14,032 bases of DNA from assembly GCA_937124525.1 (NCBI GenBank), contig CAKZLA010000419.1, positions 1 to 14,032 of the forward strand. The letters run 5' to 3'. A model generated the notes under the pieces. The model did no database searches and had not been told where the DNA came from. It was given only the letters and a program-made list of their open reading frames with translations. This stretch comes from an uncultured Desulfobacterium sp. (lineage in GTDB: Bacteria; Desulfobacterota; Desulfobacteria; Desulfobacterales; Desulfobacteraceae). The position numbers were made by a program, and so were the translations under genes. Each line of letters starts with the position of its first letter. The stretch's first letter is position 1. This document shows positions 1 to 6,384 of the stretch, piece after piece.

Positions 1-2011
1 CAGCCACCAGGCACAGATACAATACCTTGGCATTGATATAACTGAACCAGCTCAAATGGAGAAAGCGTTCCCGGTTTAAAATTTTGCGGTCACGAATGAT
101 CTCTTCTGCACTCACGGACAAGCCCATGAAAAGGGCCACAATAACGCTCATGAAAAGATAGACCGGGATATTATGATTATCTCCAAAAAAATATCCCCCG
201 GCCTTTTCATATCTTGAGATACCGGCAATAACCCAGGCCAGAAAAGGCGCCTCCAGTAAATTAATGGCCAGGTACTGATGATTGGCCAGGCGGGTCAAAA
301 GGTTTCTTTTAAAAAAAACAGAAAGCTGGCCGGAAAGCCCAGGGCGTTGCAGGGCCTTGGCAGGTGGAGGAACCCGGGTTGAAAGAGCAGGTTCAACCTT
401 GTCTCGTGCGTCACGATGCTTAGCATGCCAGTCCTCCGGTGAAAATCGACGTATTGGAGTGGTATAACCCCGCTCATCGAGTTTTTTCATTTCAATGATA
501 TCAAATATCTGTTCCGGGTTGATATTGCCGCATTGGGGGCATAAACACTCCTGGGTACCCGCCTGACGGACCGCATTGCGAAAATAGACCACGGCATCAA
601 TGGGATTTCCCGTGTAGATGGGACGTCCCCCTTTGTCCAGTATCCATAGCTGGTCAAACATTTTAAATATGTCCGACGAGGGTTGATGAATAATGACGAT
701 GATAAGTTTACCCTTATTGCTCTGTTTTTTGAGCAGGGAGATAACATTCATAGAATCAGCAGAGGATAGGCCGGAAGTGGGCTCATCCACAAAAAGAACG
801 GAGGGTTCCCGGATCAGTTCCAGGGCGATATTCAGTCTTTTGCGCTGGCCACCGCTGATGGTTTTTTCCAGGGGAGACCCAACGGTGAGATCCCGTGTTT
901 CCAGTTGATTGAGTTCATCCAGGATCTTCACAACCAGCTCTTTAAGAGCCTTTTCTTCCAAATCCGCAAGGCAGAGCCGACTGCTGTAAAAAAGATTTTC
1001 GTAAACGGTCAGCTCATCAAACAGGAGATCATCCTGGGGAACAAATCCGATTACCCCCTCAAGTTTGTTTCTGTCCGCATACAAATCCAGACCATTGATA
1101 CAAAGTTGACCGGTATGGGGGGCCATTGCACCGTTGAGAATGCTGATAAGGGTGGACTTGCCAACACCGCTGCCCCCCATGACACCGATCATTTCGCCCC
1201 CAGCCGCAGTGAAACTAAAATCATGCAGACCGTTATCGCTGCCCGGGAACCGAAAATCTACATTTTGCGCATCAAAAACAATGGTTTCTTTATTTTTCAG
1301 GGGCTTAAAGGCTGCTGCCACATCTGCGTAATAAACGGGTACCGAATGAATATCCCTTAAAATAGCCCCGGTGGTAAAAAGATAAAAAGCCCCTGGCTGC
1401 ATCGGCATGCCATCCAGGGTAAATTCACACCTCCTGTGGGGCAGCACAAAAAAGGTATCACTATCGTCAATGTGAAGAACTGTGACACCACCTGCAAGAC
1501 GGGGGACCGCCAGAAATCTGCATTGAAATTCTCCCGGGGGCTTTGTCTGGTGCACAAAGAGCAGGTTGGACCCAAGCTTCTCAACGGTCTGGGTGTCATA
1601 CAAAAAGGCCTGCATATCCGCAATGACAAAGGGCTCAATATCAAAGGTCTTTCCGGCCGAGGCAGCCACCCGGGGAAGCATGGGGTTCCGCTGGGATGTA
1701 AAAACCCGGGCCAGTTCAAAAAAACGAAGCAGAACGGCGTATTGCTCGGAGCGGGGAATATGTCCCTTGAGTTTACCGCAGATATCAACGGTTCTGGACA
1801 TCACAAATTCCGGATCAGGGACCTCCTCATAGAAGAAGAGAAATCCGTCAAATAAGCCGATGTAGGGCTCGCAATTGACAATTCCAAGGTAATGGGACAG
1901 ATAGGTTTCCACCATGTCCCGGGCTTTTTCTCGTCCGGCGGTGTCATGGCAGGAAGACAGCAGTGCAAAAAGATGAAGTATACCGTTTAGAATCAGCTCT
2001 GAAATAACCAT
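1..2011 (-). CDS. ABCG-type ABC transporter, ATPase-permease fusion (3' end outside window)
   Basis: This is a half-transporter with its nucleotide-binding domain before the membrane domain, as in the ABCG/White family. About 670 residues are visible and the gene runs off the left edge. Seen directly: Walker A GGSGVGKST near residues 279-287, signature ISGGQRKRLNIALEL from 385, Walker B FVDEPTSGL with Asp409/Glu410, an H-loop HQPSSD, a CLCPQCGNINPEQIF motif with Cys489/491/494, and hydrophobic segments from about residue 570, including AEEIIRDRKILNRERF typical of ABCG permeases. The first ~250 residues precede the ATPase; their start (ILNGILHLFALL...) resembles the TerB-like lead domain of some bacterial ABCG proteins, but this is from memory. 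The start is the first ATG after an in-frame stop; no strong ribosome site is present, and Met32 is an alternative. Substrate unknown. Two such chains probably pair in the inner membrane. Confidence 0.9.
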   Translation of the reverse strand, partial: MVISELILNGILHLFALLSSCHDTAGREKARDMVETYLSHYLGIVNCEPYIGLFDGFLFFYEEVPDPEFVMSRTVDICGKLKGHIPRSEQYAVLLRFFELARVFTSQRNPMLPRVAASAGKTFDIEPFVIADMQAFLYDTQTVEKLGSNLLFVHQTKPPGEFQCRFLAVPRLAGGVTVLHIDDSDTFFVLPHRRCEFTLDGMPMQPGAFYLFTTGAILRDIHSVPVYYADVAAAFKPLKNKETIVFDAQNVDFRFPGSDNGLHDFSFTAAGGEMIGVMGGSGVGKSTLISILNGAMAPHTGQLCINGLDLYADRNKLEGVIGFVPQDDLLFDELTVYENLFYSSRLCLADLEEKALKELVVKILDELNQLETRDLTVGSPLEKTISGGQRKRLNIALELIREPSVLFVDEPTSGLSSADSMNVISLLKKQSNKGKLIIVIIHQPSSDIFKMFDQLWILDKGGRPIYTGNPIDAVVYFRNAVRQAGTQECLCPQCGNINPEQIFDIIEMKKLDERGYTTPIRRFSPEDWHAKHRDARDKVEPALSTRVPPPAKALQRPGLSGQLSVFFKRNLLTRLANHQYLAINLLEAPFLAWVIAGISRYEKAGGYFFGDNHNIPVYLFMSVIVALFMGLSVSAEEIIRDRKILNRERFLHLSWFSYINAKVLYLCLVA

Positions 2012-2054
2012 CCGGGTACCTATTGTTGAGATTGGTTTGAACTTTTGCCACTTT

Positions 2055-2128
2055 GGGGTGGATCACCCGTTCATCGGGGTGGTAAAAATTGATGCCACCC
2101 CTGCTGTTACTCGGTGATCAATTTTTTT
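2055..2128 (-). promoter_or_regulatory. Leader with competing hairpins upstream of the ABC gene
   Basis: Read on the minus strand, the putative 5' leader can form either of two hairpins. One pairs ATTGAT plus CACC (around 2113-2126) with GGTGG and ATCAAT (2085-2099) and is followed by a short T run. The other pairs GGGGTGG (2101-2095) with CCACCCC (2082-2076). CCACCCC is repeated at 2061-2055. The two folds share the GGTGG arm, so they exclude each other, as in an attenuator. The AT-rich arms are also symmetric on the plus strand. No known riboswitch class was recognised. Confidence 0.35.
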
Positions 2129-2291
2129 CTGGTCTGTTTTGCCAGAACGACGTCAGGCTTTTGTCATTGAATGCTGAATCTTTTATCAAGCTCCATGCTT
2201 AAATGTAAATTCAACAAAAGTGCCAATAACGCAAGCCTGACCTCATCTGACGGATATAGTTCTAAAAAACTTGATCATCAAGTGTTATCAA

Positions 2292-2428
2292 TGGATAATT
2301 AACTTCCGACTACCCACTTAATGCGGGACAGCCTTTAAGACAAAGCCTCTTGGCAGCCTGAGATTTAGGGGTCAAAAGCTAATTATCCACATAAAAAGCC
2401 TTGGGAATATCCCGGCTTAAGTGGGTAG
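2292..2428. repeat. Interleaved inverted repeats, possible MITE-like remnant
   Basis: Two different sequences each occur twice in opposite orientation in this gap. TGGATAATTA at 2292-2301 is inverted at 2380-2389. CTACCCACTTAA at 2310-2321 is inverted at 2417-2428, and both copies continue with two variable bases and then CGGGA. The arms are interleaved (A, B, A', B') rather than nested, so they cannot form one simple cruciform. They may be two diverged, oppositely oriented copies of a short mobile repeat. No transposase reading frame is nearby. Confidence 0.45.
2391..2418 (-). terminator. Rho-independent terminator of the secreted-protein gene
   Basis: On the minus strand, 30 bases after the stop codon at 2448, AAGCC-GGGA pairs with TCCC-(AA)-GGCTT across a TAT loop, and a run of T follows. 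It overlaps the CTACCCACTTAA repeat copy, so the repeat may have supplied the terminator. Confidence 0.6.
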
Positions 2429-2447
2429 CCTAATTTCCAGAAAAGAT

Positions 2448-3299
2448 TTAATTCAGAATGGACTGACGTTCCGGTACAATGAGTTGTCGAATATCGTCAA
2501 TATCACGCCTGGTTAAGGTTTTTACGGTCATGAGATTGTGAATATCTCCGATGAGGTTAAAACGGGCATCAAAGTCCACGGCCTTTTCAAACGTATCGTT
2601 TCCACGAAATACATTGAGCATTCTGACCAGCAGCTGAATACGATCATACTGATTGTTCATCAGTGCAAGCATTTTCGGTGTGTAATCAGCCTGGGCGATG
2701 GATTCCGTCACCACATACAAACCTTCAACAATGGCACCATACAGATAATCCATCATAACAGCAATGCGCTTGTCGGTATTGAGACCATTGGCCAGAAAAA
2801 TTGCAGAGACTTCATTCAGGGCAGTGGCCCAGGTATCATAATCCTGTACCATTTCCGGGTTCATAATCAGCTGTTTCATTTTTGGTGAAAGCGGTGTACT
2901 GAAACCAATTTTTTCAGACAGGGTTTTACGAGCCTTGAGCAGTGCAGCAAGGTCTTTTTTTTGAAGAAAAAGAGCGGCATATCCGGCATCAAAGGTTAAA
3001 ACCCCTGCCATGATTGACTGGTGTTTAAAATCTGTGTACCTTGAGATCTCTGCGGGATCGGCAATCAGGGATTTCTGATAAGATGCCCCCGCCTCTTTGA
3101 GTTGTTTATTGGCCTGAATGATGCCCTTGTGCTCACTTGCGACTTTTCGAATCTCATTGCTGAACTCCATGCCTATGTCAGACAGACTTTCCTGGATGGC
3201 CGAATCATCACTTTGGGCAGAACTGTTTGTGGCGAATGCGCCATTGGCGTTAAAAATAACAATAAACACCGTCAGAACCATCAGAGAAAACACTTTCAT
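2448..3299 (-). CDS. Secreted helical protein of unknown function
   Basis: I do not recognise this 283-residue protein. The first ~23 residues are a clear Sec signal peptide: Lys2, a hydrophobic core VFSLMVLTVFIVIF, and a likely cut after AFA, so the mature protein should be periplasmic or exported. The rest has few prolines and alternating charged and hydrophobic residues that suggest an all-helical fold; no catalytic motif, lipobox or Cys cluster is seen. The start ATG is well supported by GGAAGGA seven bases upstream. A terminator follows and long gaps lie on both sides, so it appears to be transcribed alone. The mature chain has no cysteine. Confidence 0.85.
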   Translation of the reverse strand: MKVFSLMVLTVFIVIFNANGAFATNSSAQSDDSAIQESLSDIGMEFSNEIRKVASEHKGIIQANKQLKEAGASYQKSLIADPAEISRYTDFKHQSIMAGVLTFDAGYAALFLQKKDLAALLKARKTLSEKIGFSTPLSPKMKQLIMNPEMVQDYDTWATALNEVSAIFLANGLNTDKRIAVMMDYLYGAIVEGLYVVTESIAQADYTPKMLALMNNQYDRIQLLVRMLNVFRGNDTFEKAVDFDARFNLIGDIHNLMTVKTLTRRDIDDIRQLIVPERQSILN

Positions 3300-3394
3300 T
3301 TGTTTTTTCCTTCCATGAAATCGTTGATAAATTATTCAAAAAAAAGACTTTTCACCCAACACCTTCGCCAATTTTGTTTTGCTCCAAACCCTAT

Positions 3395-3424
3395 TTTATA
3401 TATTGTGGAGCTAAATACCCACAA
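3395..3424 (-). promoter_or_regulatory. Possible promoter of the secreted-protein gene
   Basis: On the minus strand TTGTGG (3424-3419) is followed after 18 bases by TATAAA (3400-3395), a reasonable sigma-70 match about 100 bases before the start codon at 3299. It is assigned by eye and the spacing is slightly long. Confidence 0.3.
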
Positions 3425-3848
3425 AATACATATATTGGGACTGGCAAATTTCAAATCAATTTTAAATTTGAATTTGACAAAGCTATTATTACTCAAAAAG
3501 AGTATTCCTATAGTGTATCAACCCTTTTGGCAAGCCGAATTTTGAAATAACAGCAATTCTAAGTTGACCGTCCGGGGAGTTATGAAAAAGACTGTGCCAC
3601 CTAAAATGATAACCGAAGGTATTATTAAGCCCCTTGATTTCATGTCTCATTTCCTGATAAAAGAGTCCCCATGAACCAACGCAATAAAAAGGGAACACAT
3701 GATTCAAATCTCACCCAGCCGACCATGTGATTCATTTTGACCGTGGGGAAATCCGGTGATAAAAAAACCAAACCACGGGCAGTTCCTTTCGTATCGGTCA
3801 AATCCAGAGAAGGATTATGTGTAAAAGGGATATCCTATGTCAGCAAAC

Positions 3849-3870
3849 CAACGGAATCACCCATCCGTTG
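3849..3870 (+). promoter_or_regulatory. Hairpin just before the Spo0M-like ribosome site
   Basis: CAACGGA (3849-3855) pairs with TCCGTTG (3864-3870) across an eight-base loop. It ends six bases before the AGGAG ribosome site and overlaps an upstream in-frame ATG at 3837 that has its own AAGGG. It may favour the downstream start or protect the 5' end. Confidence 0.4.
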
Positions 3871-3887
3871 CAACAAGGAGAATTATC

Positions 3888-4679
3888 ATGTCATTTTTTA
3901 AAAATATTCTTTCAAAGGTGGGCATTGGATCCGCAACCGTGGAAACAGAGCTGTTTAACAATCTCTTTGTTCCCGGACAGCCAGTGGAAGGGGTGGTTAA
4001 CATCACCGGTGGAAGCGTGATTCAGGAAATCGATGCCGTCTATCTTAAAATCAAAAGTAGCTATGAAGACGAGGTGGAGATAGAAGATGAAAGTGAAAGT
4101 GAAGCTGATGTAACCCGCGCCGCAGAAATCATGCGTCTTCAGATATCCGATCTCTTTACCTTGAACCCAGAGGAAAAAGTTAAATTTGATCTGAATTTTG
4201 TGCTGCCATGGGACACCCCGGCCACTGTAGGCAAAACCGTCACCTGGGTGGAAACCGGTCTGGATATCAAAATGGCCATTGATCCCCGAGATAAAGATTA
4301 TCTAAATGTGACCCTGCATCCCTTGGCAGAACTGGTACTGGATGCGGCAGTGGCATTGGGCTTTGGAATCGGTGAGGTGGTGTGCGAACCGGCCCCGGCT
4401 GCCATGGAGATGCGGGTTCCCTTTGTCCAGGAATTTGAACTGAAACCTGTCAAAGGTACGTTTAAAAACAGGCTTGATGAAATTGAATTGGTGTTTAAAC
4501 CCTTTCCAGATTCCATCCAGGTATTCATGGAGGTGGACCGCAAGGCAAAGGGTATGTTTGGCCAGCTTTCAGAGATGATGGGCACCGATGAAACCATGGT
4601 GAAATTCCTGGTACAGGAACAGGATTTATCCCATTTGAAGGATAAGCTTAATGACATTATTGAGGAATATTGTGCCTGA
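3888..4679 (+). CDS. Spo0M-like (arrestin-fold) protein
   Basis: This 263-residue acidic protein opens with MSFFKNILSKVGIGSATVETEL, then a VPGQPVEGVVNITGGSVIQEIDAVYLKI stretch. That is the pattern of the Spo0M sporulation-control family (SpoOM domain), which has a beta-sandwich arrestin-like fold. In Bacillus, Spo0M affects sporulation and cell-cycle behaviour, but the biochemical role is unclear, and this organism is probably not a spore former. A strongly acidic loop lies at residues 60-75, and the C-terminus (about 225-260) is helical with LKDKLNDIIEEY. The chosen start has AGGAG eight bases upstream and matches the family N-terminus; an in-frame ATG at 3837 would add 17 residues. No signal peptide, so cytoplasmic. 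The next gene starts 67 bases later and may be co-transcribed. Confidence 0.85.
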   Translation: MSFFKNILSKVGIGSATVETELFNNLFVPGQPVEGVVNITGGSVIQEIDAVYLKIKSSYEDEVEIEDESESEADVTRAAEIMRLQISDLFTLNPEEKVKFDLNFVLPWDTPATVGKTVTWVETGLDIKMAIDPRDKDYLNVTLHPLAELVLDAAVALGFGIGEVVCEPAPAAMEMRVPFVQEFELKPVKGTFKNRLDEIELVFKPFPDSIQVFMEVDRKAKGMFGQLSEMMGTDETMVKFLVQEQDLSHLKDKLNDIIEEYCA

Positions 4680-4746
4680 TAATTGATGAGGTTTGTTTTT
4701 GATGCGCATCACGGGCTTAGCTTTGATACTGAAGAAAGGAGATTCA

Positions 4747-5571
4747 ATGGAGACTGAAATCAACCAGCACTATGGTTCTGATGATCTTTGCAGCAAAATA
4801 TTCACAGCCCTTACCCAAGCTGGAAAAGATCTGAACAATTTACAATTAAAAGACCTTGCCGTCATTGATCAGTTACACACAGGGGGGCACATGGCCACCC
4901 TGGAACTGGCCCGGACAACAGAACTTTCCCCCGGATGCACCGTCCTTGACGCTGGATGCGGCATCGGGGGTTCCTGCCGGCTTTTGGCCCAGGAGTGCGC
5001 CTTTAAAGTCACCGGAATGGACCTGGTGCCGGAGTTCATTGATGTGGCAGAAAAGTTGACCCAATCAACGGGTCTGGAGAACACCATCACCTATTCCCAG
5101 GGCAATATCCTGGACACGGGTCTGGAATCCAATTCCTTTGATGCCGTATGGTGCCAGCATACACTCATGAATATTGATGATAAGGATGCTGCATTTGGGG
5201 AGTTTATACGAATTCTCAAACCCGGCGGCATGATGATACTCCATGAAATCGTCCAGGGGGCCAATGAGCCCATTCATCTGCCAGTGCCCTGGGCATCCCA
5301 TGCGGCCATCTCCGTTCTGACACCATGGCCGGAAATGGAGGCGTTGATTCTCAAAAACGGATTTACCTGTCGATTTGCAAAGGATCGCACCGATCAGGCA
5401 AAAAAATGGTGGCAGCGGGTCAAGGCAGCTCTGGGAAAGAAAACGGCAGCCCCTTCACCTTTGGGACCTCACCTCATCTTTGGCGACAATGGCAAATCCT
5501 TTGGCAACACCATGAGTGCCAACCTTGACGAGGATAGAATTCGCCTCATGGAGGGGGTATTTATCAAATGA
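4747..5571 (+). CDS. Class I SAM-dependent methyltransferase
   Basis: This 274-residue protein has the Rossmann methyltransferase motifs in order: motif I VLDAGCGIGGS at residues 66-76, an acidic residue ending strand 2 (Asp92 in GMDLVPEF), GNILD and FDAVWCQHTLMNI for the substrate/SAM pocket, and LKPGGMMILHE. An upstream LAVIDQLHTGGHMATLELA segment resembles small-molecule N- or C-methyltransferases that act on metabolites rather than nucleic acid. The substrate cannot be read from sequence. The start at 4747 has AAAGGAG at the right distance; an in-frame ATG at 4693 would add 18 residues without a good ribosome site. The stop overlaps the next start (ATGA), so it is translationally coupled to the MoaD/ThiS-like gene. 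Confidence 0.9.
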   Translation: METEINQHYGSDDLCSKIFTALTQAGKDLNNLQLKDLAVIDQLHTGGHMATLELARTTELSPGCTVLDAGCGIGGSCRLLAQECAFKVTGMDLVPEFIDVAEKLTQSTGLENTITYSQGNILDTGLESNSFDAVWCQHTLMNIDDKDAAFGEFIRILKPGGMMILHEIVQGANEPIHLPVPWASHAAISVLTPWPEMEALILKNGFTCRFAKDRTDQAKKWWQRVKAALGKKTAAPSPLGPHLIFGDNGKSFGNTMSANLDEDRIRLMEGVFIK

Positions 5572-5909
5572 TGACACAGAATCACCAACCAAATGGTAGG
5601 GCAGAAGAAAATGGGCAATCCATTGAGATCACCTTCAATGCATTCTCTTTTCTACAGAAAAAATTGAAAAAAAACGGATTTGACTATTACAACGTCACCA
5701 GAAAAATCCCCCGGGGAAGCACCATAGATAATCTGCTGGTAAGCCTGAAGCTGCTTCCAGAAGATGTGGAAGGCGTTTTTCTCAACGGCCTGATAAAACC
5801 CTTTGACACAGTAATCCAGGATGGAGACCGGCTGGGTCTGCTGCCCCCGGGAACCCCTGGCCCATACCGTGTAATGCTGGGTATTGTCCAAAAAGACAAA
5901 CAAAAATAA
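5568..5909 (+). CDS. MoaD/ThiS-like ubiquitin-fold protein without C-terminal Gly-Gly
   Basis: This 113-residue protein has a flexible polar N-terminus (about 1-18) followed by a beta-grasp core: IEITFNAF..., IPRGSTIDNLLVSLKLLPEDVEGVFLNGLIKPFDTVIQDGDRLGLLPP. The spacing and the DGDRLGLLPP turn match MoaD/ThiS sulfur-carrier proteins, which use a C-terminal Gly-Gly thiocarboxylate to donate sulfur to molybdopterin or thiazole. Here the chain continues PGTPGPYRVMLGIVQKDKQK, with no terminal Gly-Gly, so sulfur-carrier activity would need trimming or is absent. It overlaps the methyltransferase by four bases and has GAGGGGG upstream; Met2 is an alternative start. The partnership with a methyltransferase suggests cofactor or metabolite chemistry, but this is inference. 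Confidence 0.75.
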   Translation: MMTQNHQPNGRAEENGQSIEITFNAFSFLQKKLKKNGFDYYNVTRKIPRGSTIDNLLVSLKLLPEDVEGVFLNGLIKPFDTVIQDGDRLGLLPPGTPGPYRVMLGIVQKDKQK

Positions 5910-5936
5910 ACTCCCGGCACCCTTTGTTTTCCATAG

Positions 5937-6057
5937 GTGGCTTTAGCCCGCCTTTGGCGCTCGACCCGTGGTTAAAATCACCGTCTTTAAGACGCATTTT
6001 CTTCCAGTCGGCGGTTTAGCCCGCCGAGCTTTAAATCCACCAGCTTGTAGCTGGTGG
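5937..6057. repeat. Cluster of palindromes, IS200/IS605-end or REP-like
   Basis: Several hairpins sit side by side in this gap: CGTCTT/AAGACG (5982-5994), TCGGCGG/CCGCCGA with loop TTTAGC (6008-6027), and a perfect nine-base stem CCACCAGCT/AGCTGGTGG with loop TGT (6037-6057). GGTGGCTTTAGCCCGCC (5937-5953) imperfectly repeats GGCGGTTTAGCCCGCC (6010-6025). Short subterminal hairpins of this style are found at the ends of IS200/IS605-family elements and in REP repeats. There is no TnpA or TnpB gene here. The last stem could also help end the methyltransferase/MoaD-like transcript, but no T run follows. Confidence 0.5.
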
Positions 6058-6183
6058 TCGTTTAATTTTCAGTTTACAATTGTTAGAGCAATAACCCATT
6101 TTCAGGGAATCATTCCCCAAACTGTGTAAGATATTTTTGACAGGTATGAAAGGTGCTAAATTTTCGATCATTATATTTTTATA

Positions 6184-6212
6184 TTGACATAAAAAATTAT
6201 TAAGGCTAAATC
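6184..6212 (+). promoter_or_regulatory. Possible promoter for the glutamate-synthase-like leader
   Basis: A perfect TTGACA (6184-6189) is followed after 17 bases by TAAATC (6207-6212), a poor -10 match; TATAAA at 6219-6224 is an alternative -10 with a worse spacing. The surrounding DNA is very AT-rich. Transcription starting near 6220 would include the whole following hairpin leader. Confidence 0.4.
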
Positions 6213-6225
6213 TATTTATATAAAA

Positions 6226-6261
6226 TTAAGTTCGAAGCACAATGACGTGCTGGAAACTTAA
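6226..6261 (+). ncRNA. Two-part hairpin in leader or small RNA
   Basis: TTAAGTT (6226-6232) pairs with AACTTAA (6255-6261). Inside, a CGA/GGA internal loop leads to AGCAC/GTGCT (6236-6240 with 6247-6251) closed by an AATGAC loop. It lies between a TTGACA promoter element and a strong terminator at 6278, giving a unit of about 100 bases that could be a free small RNA or the sensing part of an attenuator. It did not match any riboswitch class I know. Confidence 0.45.
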
Positions 6262-6277
6262 ACATAGATAAACGACG

Positions 6278-6327
6278 ACGGCGTCTTTTTTCGGTTTTAT
6301 TCCGGAAAGACGCCGTTTTGTTTTTTT
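6278..6327 (+). terminator. Strong intrinsic terminator before the glutamate-synthase-like gene
   Basis: ACGGCGTCTTT (6278-6288) pairs perfectly with AAAGACGCCGT (6306-6316), with a small CGG/CCG helix in the loop, followed by TTTTG and seven T. It lies 57 bases before the start codon of the downstream gene and well downstream of the previous operon, so it either attenuates the downstream gene or ends a separate small RNA. Confidence 0.75.
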
Positions 6328-6384
6328 AGCTCATAAAAAAGGAAAAAACAAAAAACCAATCACAAACAATAAGGATACTCAAAC

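Larger units (their letters stand above)
3300..3887. other. Long AT-rich gap between divergent genes, no convincing gene
   Basis: This gap lies between the secreted-protein gene (minus) and the Spo0M-like gene (plus), so it should hold promoters in both directions. Bases 3330-3545 are strongly AT-rich. Open frames in it are short, low-complexity and lack ribosome sites. A weak imperfect hairpin pairs CCGTGG (3741-3746) with CCACGG (3773-3778). Nothing else structured was found. Confidence 0.5.

Noticed and set aside
905..1360. 151-residue plus-strand open frame
   Set aside because: It is antisense to the ATPase core (Walker A region) of the ABC gene, which has clear family motifs; the frame is a shadow.
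2210..2225. Sigma-54-like site on the minus strand (TGGCAC-N5-TTGAA) before the ABC gene
   Set aside because: The invariant GC of the -12 element reads GA, the site is about 200 bases from the start codon, and no activator gene is nearby.
3102..3545. 147-residue plus-strand open frame
   Set aside because: Half of it is antisense to the secreted-protein gene and the rest is AT-rich gap; no ribosome site or recognisable motif.
3489..3707. 72-residue minus-strand open frame in the gap
   Set aside because: No ribosome site, odd composition, and no domain; more likely chance.
5937..6057. CRISPR-like repeats
   Set aside because: The repeats are palindromic and unequal in length, with no regular spacers and no cas genes.
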